This document shows positions 57,872 to 64,000 of a DNA stretch of 64,000 nt, piece by piece. Below the pieces are notes generated by a model. It worked only from the letters and a program-made list of their open reading frames with translations. It made no database searches and was not told the DNA's origin. The stretch lies in NCBI RefSeq assembly GCF_017877055.1, contig NZ_JAGIPG010000003.1, positions 744,001 through 808,000 of the forward strand, given 5' to 3'. This DNA is from Neorhizobium galegae (GTDB lineage: Bacteria; Pseudomonadota; Alphaproteobacteria; Rhizobiales; Rhizobiaceae). Positions within the stretch are counted from its first letter, which is position 1. Each line of letters opens with the position of its first letter. A program made the translations under genes and the position numbers.

Positions 57872-58702
57872 ATGAAAAATCTCGTCGAGTTGATCGACGT
57901 CAGCCTTTCCTATGGAAAGACGCTGGCGGTATCGAACCTGAATATGAAAGTACCGGAGGGCTCCTTCGCCGCGGTGGTTGGCCCATCCGGCTGCGGAAAA
58001 TCCTCGTTGATGAAACTGGTGACGGGCTTGATGCCCGCCACCACCGGAGCTGTCGTGGTCGATGGCCATGAAATCTCCGGCCCGGTCAGCATCGTCGGCA
58101 TGGCGTTCCAGAACCCGAACCTCCTGCCCTGGCGTACGACGCTGGAAAACGTGATGCTGCCGCTGGAGGTGGTCCGTCCCGAACGCCACCAGCTGCGGGC
58201 GAAAAAAAAGGAATTCACCGAGCGGGCAATGGACCTTCTGCGGATCGTCGGTCTTGAGAGTTTCGCCAATCATTATCCCTGGCAGCTTTCCGGCGGCATG
58301 CAGCAGCGCGCCTCGCTGTGCCGGTCGCTGATCCATCAGCCGCGCCTTCTGATGCTCGACGAGCCATTCGGCGCGCTCGACGCGTTTACCCGTGAGGAGC
58401 TATGGGATGTCCTGCAGACGATTTGGCTGGAACGGCGCTTCACCGCGATCCTGGTCACTCACGATTTGCGCGAGGCACTTTATCTCGCCGATGACGTGCA
58501 TGTGATGTCCAATCGGCCGGGCTGCGTCGCTCGCACGGTCAATACAGGCGCCTTCAGCCGCCCGCGGGGTGAGCAGACCTTCATCGATCCCGCGTTCAAC
58601 GAAAACGTAATGGAGCTGCGCGCCGACATCCGTGCCCAGAGAATGCCGATCGAAATGGCGGCAACCGGTGCGCCCACTACACCTGCGAGGGCAGCGCGAT
58701 GA
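57872..58702 (+). CDS. ABC transporter ATPase, nitrate/taurine/pyrimidine type (276 aa)
   Basis: Walker A VGPSGCGKSSLMKL, Q-loop MAFQNPNLLPWRTTLENV, signature LSGGMQQRASLCRS, Walker B LLMLDEPFGALDAFTREELW and switch His LVTHDLREALYLADDV are all intact. It powers the importer with the genes on either side. The ATG is 42 bp after the previous stop and has a modest ribosome site. Confidence 0.96.
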   Translation: MKNLVELIDVSLSYGKTLAVSNLNMKVPEGSFAAVVGPSGCGKSSLMKLVTGLMPATTGAVVVDGHEISGPVSIVGMAFQNPNLLPWRTTLENVMLPLEVVRPERHQLRAKKKEFTERAMDLLRIVGLESFANHYPWQLSGGMQQRASLCRSLIHQPRLLMLDEPFGALDAFTREELWDVLQTIWLERRFTAILVTHDLREALYLADDVHVMSNRPGCVARTVNTGAFSRPRGEQTFIDPAFNENVMELRADIRAQRMPIEMAATGAPTTPARAAR

Positions 58703-59469
58703 ACATGATGGAACGCGCCGGTCCGATTGTCCTGCCTTTGGCGTTGCTCATCTTCTGGGAACTGGCCTGCGAGACTTTCGACATCCCGCCCTTCGTGCTG
58801 CCGTCGCCGTCGATGGTCGCGGTGGCGCTTTACAACAACGCCTTTGTCATCTGGTTTCATTCCAGCCAGACGCTCTACACCACGGTGGTCGGCTTTGCCG
58901 TCGCCGTCGCATTCGGCACCTTCCTCGGTATCCTGGTCGGCTCCTCACGACTTGCCTATACCAGTCTTTATCCGATGCTGGTGGGCTTCAACTCGGTTCC
59001 AAAGGTCGCGATCGTGCCGATTCTCGTCGTCTGGTTCGGCATCGGGACCGTGCCGGCAATCGTCACCGCATTCATGCTCAGCTTCTTTCCGATTGCCGTC
59101 AACGTGGCGACCGGACTTGCCACGATCGAGCCGGACCTGCGCGACGTGTTGCGGTCGCTGGGTGCCAGCCAATTGGACATCGTCCGCAAGATCGGCATTC
59201 CGCGCTCGATGCCTTATCTGTTTGCGTCGCTCAAAATATCGATCACCTTGGCATTCGTTGGCTCGGTCATCTCGGAGACGCTTGCCTCCAACCGCGGCAT
59301 CGGCACGCTGATGACCCAGGCATCCGCCAACTTCAATATACCACTGGTGTTTGCCGGCCTTGTGGTGATCGCGCTAATGGGCATCATCATGTACATGATG
59401 TTTGCCTTCGTCGAAAAGCGCATGACGGGCTGGGCGACGCGCGGTGCGACCTTCGGTATCGGCGGCTGA
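58699..59469 (+). CDS. ABC transporter permease, SsuC/TauC type (256 aa)
   Basis: Six membrane helices and the EAA loop ... LRSLGASQLDIVRKIGIPRSMPYLFASLKI typical of the family. It overlaps the ATPase by ATGA. It ends 12 bp before the convergent deoB gene. Confidence 0.94.
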   Translation: MNMMERAGPIVLPLALLIFWELACETFDIPPFVLPSPSMVAVALYNNAFVIWFHSSQTLYTTVVGFAVAVAFGTFLGILVGSSRLAYTSLYPMLVGFNSVPKVAIVPILVVWFGIGTVPAIVTAFMLSFFPIAVNVATGLATIEPDLRDVLRSLGASQLDIVRKIGIPRSMPYLFASLKISITLAFVGSVISETLASNRGIGTLMTQASANFNIPLVFAGLVVIALMGIIMYMMFAFVEKRMTGWATRGATFGIGG

Positions 59470-59481
59470 ACTGCCCTTTGT

Positions 59482-60669
59482 TCAGACGAGCGCCAAATGT
59501 GACGCCACCATTGCTGCAACGTCGGTAAAGGCGCAGATGCCGAGCTCGGCGGGGGCGATCCCCCGCCCCGTTGCAAGGACCGGCACCCGTTCGCGGGTGT
59601 GGTCTGTTCCGGTCCGGGTCGGATCATTGCCATGGTCCGCCGTGATGATCAGCAGATCGCCCTCGCGAAGCCGCGCGGTCAGTTCGGGCAGGCGCGCATC
59701 GAACGTTTCGAGCGCCCGCGCGTAGCCGGCGACATTGCGCCGGTGGCCCCAGAGACTGTCGAATTCGATGAAATTGGTGAACACCAGATCGCCTTGTGCC
59801 GCGCGATCGCACCAACCGAGAACGTGGTCGAACAGCGCCATGTCGTCAATACCCTTCGAGACGTCGGTAATGCCTTTGTAAGCGAATATATCGCCGATCT
59901 TGCCGACCGCATGCACCGCGCCGCCCGCCGAGACCACCCTGTCGCAGATCGTCGCGGCCGGTGGGGCGATGGCAAAATCCTTGCGGTTGGCAGTGCGGAC
60001 GAAACTGCCCGGCATCTCGCCAAGGAAGGGACGGGCGATAATGCGACCGACATTGAGCGGATGAAAGATATCCGCTGCAATCCGGCACAGATCGAGCAGT
60101 CTCTCCAGGCCGAAATGCGTTTCATGCGCGGCGATCTGCACGACGCTATCGGCGGACGTATAGACGATCGGCTTTCCTGTCGCGATATGCTCCAGACCAA
60201 GCTGGTCCAGTACCTCGGTGCCGGAGGCGTGGCAATTGGCGAGCGTCCCGGGAATGCCGGAACGGGTGATTAGGTCACCGATAAGGTCAGCCGGAAAGGC
60301 GGGAACCGTGCGAGGAAAATAATGCCAGTCGCGGGTCACCGGAACGCCGGCGAGCTCCCAGTGGCCGGATTGGGTATCTTTGCCGGCGGAACTTTCCTGC
60401 GCCGCGCCCCAACGGACATCGGGGGCACTTGCCGCGGCCGCCAGTCCTGGCGCCTGCTGGCCGCAGGAAAGCAGGATAGCAGCGCCCAATCCGAGAGCAT
60501 CGAGGTTAGGCAGCGTCAGCGGTCCACTCCTGCCCTCCTCGGCCCGCCCTTCGGCACAGGCTTTTGCGATATTCAGGAGAGTATTGGATCCTTCATCGCC
60601 ATAACGGCCAGCGTCCGGCGCACCGCCGCAGCCGACGGAATCAAGGACGCAGAGGAAAACACGGGCCAT
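59482..60669 (-). CDS. deoB: Phosphopentomutase (395 aa)
   Basis: It interconverts ribose-1-phosphate (or deoxyribose-1-phosphate) and the 5-phosphate. Metal ligands are seen in FLCVLDSVGCGGAPDAGRYGD, TADHGNDPTRTGTDHTRE; the phosphorylated Thr region is SSAGKDTQSGHWELAG. Length normal. As the last gene of the minus operon with a nucleoside phosphorylase, it feeds the sugar from imported nucleosides into pentose metabolism or supplies PRPP precursors. Confidence 0.95.
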   Translation of the reverse strand: MARVFLCVLDSVGCGGAPDAGRYGDEGSNTLLNIAKACAEGRAEEGRSGPLTLPNLDALGLGAAILLSCGQQAPGLAAAASAPDVRWGAAQESSAGKDTQSGHWELAGVPVTRDWHYFPRTVPAFPADLIGDLITRSGIPGTLANCHASGTEVLDQLGLEHIATGKPIVYTSADSVVQIAAHETHFGLERLLDLCRIAADIFHPLNVGRIIARPFLGEMPGSFVRTANRKDFAIAPPAATICDRVVSAGGAVHAVGKIGDIFAYKGITDVSKGIDDMALFDHVLGWCDRAAQGDLVFTNFIEFDSLWGHRRNVAGYARALETFDARLPELTARLREGDLLIITADHGNDPTRTGTDHTRERVPVLATGRGIAPAELGICAFTDVAAMVASHLALV

Positions 60670-60679
60670 GGCAATCGTT

Positions 60680-61423
60680 TCAGTTGAGCTCGAAACGGCT
60701 GATTGAACGGCGACGGATGAGTTCTACCACCTCGTAAAAGGCCCACCCGATCAGGGACAGCAACACAACCATGCCAATGACCACGGCGGTATCGCTGTTT
60801 TCCTGGCCCGATGACAGGAGATAACCGAGCCCCTCATTGGCCCCCATCAGCTCTCCTATGACGGCAGCCGTCATGGCAAGCGTGGTCGCAACCGCCATGC
60901 CAGCCAGAACCGCCGGGAGCGCGGATGGCAATTCGATATGCCAGAAACTCTGCCATGCGCTGAGCTTCAGCACCTTTGCGAGATCGCGAAAGCTACCCTC
61001 TCCATATCGCAGCCCCGTGACCATGCCCTGCATGACAGGGAAGAAGGTAACGATCGCGATCAGCACGATCTTCGGCGTCGGACCAATGCCGAGCCAGAGA
61101 AGCAGCAGAGGCGCGATCGCGATTTTCGGCGCGGTCTGGAGAAGCAGGATCAGCGGCGTGGCAAAACGTTCGATGCGTGGAAGACGCGCGAAAACGACGC
61201 CGGAGAGGATTCCGACGATCGTTCCGAGCGCGAATCCCGCAACGATTTCCCAAAGCGTGACGCCGATATGCCGAAGCAGCTTGGCGTTCTCGTACAGGAA
61301 AGCGATACGCGAGAGGACTTCAACTGGCCCCGGAAGAAGATACGCGGGAACATTGAAGAGATGGACGACCGCCGTCCAAAGGACGAGGGTCGCGATCAGG
61401 CCCGCTATGCCACGCAGGATCAT
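60680..61423 (-). CDS. ABC transporter permease, SsuC type (247 aa)
   Basis: The helices and EAA loop (RDLAKVLKLSAWQSFWHIELPSALPAVLAG) are complete. Its partners are the binding protein immediately upstream (61426-62430) and the permease at 63217. No ATPase gene of this operon is inside the window. Confidence 0.93.
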   Translation of the reverse strand: MILRGIAGLIATLVLWTAVVHLFNVPAYLLPGPVEVLSRIAFLYENAKLLRHIGVTLWEIVAGFALGTIVGILSGVVFARLPRIERFATPLILLLQTAPKIAIAPLLLLWLGIGPTPKIVLIAIVTFFPVMQGMVTGLRYGEGSFRDLAKVLKLSAWQSFWHIELPSALPAVLAGMAVATTLAMTAAVIGELMGANEGLGYLLSSGQENSDTAVVIGMVVLLSLIGWAFYEVVELIRRRSISRFELN

Positions 61424-61425
61424 GC

Positions 61426-62430
61426 TTACTTACCGATCGTGGACGGATCGACAACAAAATCAGCAGCCTTGGGGGCCGCGTCGATCACCTTGTATTCCGC
61501 CAGAATATCGGCGTTTTTCTGCCAGCCCGCAAGATCAGCGGCGCCAAGGCCCTTGTTCTTGGTGAGCGGGCTCTGCCAGACGGATGGCACGAACGTCTTT
61601 TCGAAGGCCGTCGTCAGGATCGCCTTCTGCTCCTTCGGCCAGGTGGGCGTGTATTTGTTCAGCGAGATATCAATCGCATCGCCGACATGGCCGTCGATGA
61701 CCCATTCGTAGGACTGGGTCACAGCGGTGGTGAAACGTTTGACCAGATCTGCCCTCTGCGAAACGCTCTTGGCGCTCGTGACGACGACGTTGCCGAAAGA
61801 CGGCAGGAAGTCGTTCGATAGGATCATCGTAACCTTCGTACCGTCGGCTTCCAGGTTGTACTTACGCAGTTCGGAGAAGATGATCGCATCGACCTGGCCG
61901 GACTGCAGCGACTGCATGATCGCGCCCGTAGCGACCACCTCGACCGTAACATCGCCGAGCGACAGACCTGCCTGTTTCAGGCCCACCTGCAGCTGCAGGT
62001 AGTTAGGGCTGGCCAGGCTCGTAACTGCGATCTTTTTTCCCTTCAGGTCCTTGTAGGTCTTGATACCGCTCGCTTCCTTGGCGAGCAGCGCACCGATGCC
62101 GCGCTGGTAGGTCGTGTGTACGACCTTGACCGGCAAGCCGTTGGCAGCGGCGGCCACGACTGCGTCACCGTTGGGGAAGCCGAAATCGACATTCCCTGCA
62201 GCGATATTGGTCAGGATGTCCGCAGCGCCGGCATAGATGAACTCGACCTCGATGCCGTTCTTTTCAAAAATGCCCTTCTCAACCCCGGCATAAAGCGGAG
62301 CATAGAACGGAACGGCGGCGCCGTCGATCTGCATTACGACCTTGTCGGCGGCCAGAGCCGCGGAGTCGAACAGCGGTGAAGTGAGCAGGGCCATAAGGCT
62401 TGCTGCAGTCATGACGCGAAACTGTATCAT
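61426..62430 (-). CDS. NMT1/THI5-type ABC solute-binding protein (334 aa)
   Basis: A signal peptide (MTAASLMALLTSPLFDSAALAAD) precedes VVMQIDGAAVPFYAPLYAGVEKGIFEKNGIEVEF and GNVDFGFPNGDAVVAAAANGLPVKV (both read in blocks). The start at 62430 follows AGGAGCC and overlaps the phosphorylase stop by ATGA. It probably binds a nucleoside or base because its operon has a nucleoside phosphorylase and deoB. Confidence 0.92.
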   Translation of the reverse strand: MIQFRVMTAASLMALLTSPLFDSAALAADKVVMQIDGAAVPFYAPLYAGVEKGIFEKNGIEVEFIYAGAADILTNIAAGNVDFGFPNGDAVVAAAANGLPVKVVHTTYQRGIGALLAKEASGIKTYKDLKGKKIAVTSLASPNYLQLQVGLKQAGLSLGDVTVEVVATGAIMQSLQSGQVDAIIFSELRKYNLEADGTKVTMILSNDFLPSFGNVVVTSAKSVSQRADLVKRFTTAVTQSYEWVIDGHVGDAIDISLNKYTPTWPKEQKAILTTAFEKTFVPSVWQSPLTKNKGLGAADLAGWQKNADILAEYKVIDAAPKAADFVVDPSTIGK

Positions 62431-63224
62431 GGTTGGCTCCTGAGTTCCCATTCATTGGAGGAAAATGCCCTTCCGGCTATCCGCAGAAGGTTTCGTTGGG
62501 TTGCCTCATAGTCGTCGAGCCAGTCGTCTGTGACGCGATTTCCATGGACACCAAGTAGGCAGCTGGTTTCGAGGCCGACGGCGCTTCCAACCGTTAGAAT
62601 GATCTCGCTTTCCATTTCGACGCCGATGGCGCCCTTGGCCTGGAAAGCATCAATGAAATTGCCGTGACCATGATCCGCGCCCTCCAGCGGGCGATAACGG
62701 CGGTCCTGACCGAAATAATAGCTGTCGGTCGATGCGACCATGCCGGGGCGGCAGACGAGATCGAGGCTGGCCGCCGCATCCACGAGGCCTTGCGTGATGC
62801 GAGCAGATGCCTGAGCCTTACCACCGGCAGCACGATAGGTGAGCGCAGTACCCGTGTCGCCGATCGCCCGGTCGACGGCGACGAAACTGCCGACATTATA
62901 CTCTGCCGCCAGCGCCGACATGCCTCCGATGCGCACGACGCGCCGAGCGCCGAGCATGGCGAGTTCGACCAGGGCTATTTCCGTCGAGGGGCCGCCGATG
63001 CCGGTCGAGCAGATCGTCAGGCGCTTGCCTTCATAGGTGCCGGTAATGACGGCAAATTCGCGCTTGCGGCCGAAATCCGTGACGTCTTCCAGCATGCCGG
63101 CCAGCAGGCGGACGCGGTCCGGATCGCCGGGTGTCAGCACATTTTCGGCAATGTCGCCGGGCCCGCAGGGCAAATGCGGGGGACGGCCATTTTTCCAGGG
63201 GAAGGCAGCGCTGGTCTTAGCCAT
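62427..63224 (-). CDS. Nucleoside phosphorylase, PNP/uridine phosphorylase (PNP-UDP-1) family (265 aa)
   Basis: The phosphate site is TPGDPDRVRLLAGML, followed by TICSTGIGGPSTEIALVEL, RIGGMSALAAEYNVGSFVAVDRAIGDTGT and the ribose-binding GAIGVEMESEIILTVGSAVGL (Met-Glu-Ser). It cleaves a nucleoside with phosphate into base and ribose-1-phosphate. The start at 63224 overlaps the upstream permease by 8 bp; GGAAAGG precedes it. Purine or pyrimidine specificity is not decided here. Confidence 0.92.
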   Translation of the reverse strand: MAKTSAAFPWKNGRPPHLPCGPGDIAENVLTPGDPDRVRLLAGMLEDVTDFGRKREFAVITGTYEGKRLTICSTGIGGPSTEIALVELAMLGARRVVRIGGMSALAAEYNVGSFVAVDRAIGDTGTALTYRAAGGKAQASARITQGLVDAAASLDLVCRPGMVASTDSYYFGQDRRYRPLEGADHGHGNFIDAFQAKGAIGVEMESEIILTVGSAVGLETSCLLGVHGNRVTDDWLDDYEATQRNLLRIAGRAFSSNEWELRSQP

Positions 63225-63984
63225 TCGCCACGCCTTTCCACGACAGCAGCCGGCGTTCAAGGATCGTCAGCGCCACATGCAGAAGCAGCCCGAGGGCCAC
63301 GGTCGTCAGCACGGCCGCGAACAGAAGCGGTGTCTTGTACGTCGCGGATGCAAAGGTCATCAGGTAACCGAGCCCGACCTTGCCCGCCATCCATTCCGCC
63401 AATACGGCGCCGACAAGTGCCTGTACCGCGCCGATCTTCAGCCCGACGAAGACCTCCGGCATGGCCGCCGGCAATTCGATCTGGCGAAAACGCTGCAGTC
63501 CGCTCAGCCCGAGCAGCTTCGAAAGATCCTTCATCTTCGGGTCGAGCGTCCGGAAACCGGCGACAGCGCCGATGAAGACAGGGAAGAACACCAGCGAAAA
63601 GACCAGAACGATTTTCGCCATGATGCCGAAGCCGAACCAGACCACGAAAAGCGGCGCGAGCGCGATCTTCGGTGCCGTCTGGAGAATGACCAGCGGGCCA
63701 TCGAGCCAAGTAGCAAGCTTCGGGAAGCGCGTCATGACGTAGGCGATCGCGATGCCCGCGATACAGCCGAGGATGAGGCCGGCGATGATGTTCTGCAATG
63801 TGAAGCCGAGATGCATCCACAATTCGCCGGTCATCGCGATGCCGGCAAGCGCGTTCCAGGTCCGAAGCGGCGAGGGCAGCAAATAGGTCGGCATGGCCAT
63901 CGGGCCGGTTGCGTACCACCAGGCGGCCAGAAGCACGAGCAGCGCCAGAGCGTAATCGACCGCCGCGGAAAGGCGCCGTTTCAT
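63217..63984 (-). CDS. ABC transporter permease, SsuC type (255 aa)
   Basis: Six membrane helices with the EAA loop (KDLSKLLGLSGLQRFRQIELPAAMPEVFVG). It closely resembles the permease at 60680-61423, so the two may form a heterodimer or serve the same importer. GGAGG seven bases before the ATG supports the start. The operon probably continues to the right of the window, where an ATPase is expected. Confidence 0.92.
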   Translation of the reverse strand: MKRRLSAAVDYALALLVLLAAWWYATGPMAMPTYLLPSPLRTWNALAGIAMTGELWMHLGFTLQNIIAGLILGCIAGIAIAYVMTRFPKLATWLDGPLVILQTAPKIALAPLFVVWFGFGIMAKIVLVFSLVFFPVFIGAVAGFRTLDPKMKDLSKLLGLSGLQRFRQIELPAAMPEVFVGLKIGAVQALVGAVLAEWMAGKVGLGYLMTFASATYKTPLLFAAVLTTVALGLLLHVALTILERRLLSWKGVANG

Positions 63985-64000
63985 CAATGCGCCTCCCCGG

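Noticed and set aside
1-64000. CRISPR arrays, tRNA or rRNA genes, phage attachment sites
   Set aside because: No regularly spaced direct repeats, no tRNA-like cloverleaf or rRNA segments, and no integrase were seen on either strand by eye.

Overview
The window looks like accessory DNA from an alphaproteobacterium of the Rhizobiales (Rhizobium/Agrobacterium/Shinella type). This is inferred from the high-GC coding style, strong AGGAGG-type ribosome sites, many ATGA/TGATG-overlapping operons, several ABC importers and short-chain dehydrogenases, and a rhizobial-style 6-pyruvoyl-tetrahydropterin synthase. No rRNA, tRNA, CRISPR array or intact insertion sequence was seen.

Region 1 (1-16.8 kb) is a catabolic island. 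On the minus strand it carries a molybdenum hydroxylase cut by the window edge and two modules that each pair a luciferase-like (LLM) flavin monooxygenase with an alpha/beta hydrolase, one of them with its own FMN reductase. A GntR/FCD regulator lies divergently, and GTATAC-type operator candidates sit at both divergent promoters. On the plus strand a long operon encodes an SDR, an aldehyde dehydrogenase, two thiamine-diphosphate enzymes, an FMN 2-hydroxyacid dehydrogenase and an FAD (GlcD-type) 2-hydroxyacid dehydrogenase. The operon resembles a mandelate-type route: hydroxyacid of either hand, to ketoacid, to aldehyde, to acid. A small-RNA candidate sits between the modules at about 5.9 kb.

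Region 2 (16.8-20.4 kb) holds ordinary small genes: a secreted protein, a GFA-family protein, an HD hydrolase, an SDR, a small cationic exported protein and an isochorismatase-family hydrolase.

Region 3 (20.5-38.5 kb) looks like a specialised-metabolite locus. A 429-bp, almost perfect inverted duplication flanks two nucleotidyltransferase-fold paralogues (one inside, one at the right border), a C26 glutamine-amidotransferase-fold hydrolase, and an MFS exporter / ATP-grasp ligase / aminotransferase set that recalls bacilysin bacE-bacD-bacF. Around it are a thymidylate-kinase-like enzyme, two ABC-type solute-binding proteins that lack signal peptides (one peptide type, one THI5/NMT1 type), a dipeptide epimerase, an orotidine-5'-phosphate decarboxylase, an XRE regulator, a LysE exporter, a methyltransferase and an amino-acid-hydroxylase-type dioxygenase.

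Region 4 (39.5-56.4 kb) is a run of plus-strand genes joining pterin, pyrimidine and ribosylation chemistry: GTP cyclohydrolase I, PTPS, a three-subunit molybdenum hydroxylase, an ACMSD-like amidohydrolase, a quinone-reductase-like flavoprotein, a beta-RFAP-synthase/ForT-like enzyme, an ATZ/TRZ deaminase, a RutA-like monooxygenase, an asparaginase-fold protein with altered active-site residues, a DMT exporter, PyrK/PyrD-like proteins and an N-carbamoyl-amino-acid hydrolase. Region 5 (56.8-64 kb) has two convergent operons for ABC import of a heterocycle or nucleoside, with a nucleoside phosphorylase and phosphopentomutase. The best candidate for an undescribed system is regions 3-5 together: possibly a pathway making or consuming an unusual pterin- or pyrimidine-derived nucleoside, perhaps linked to an amino-acid-ligase product. 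The individual family calls are mostly secure; the pathway idea is inference.
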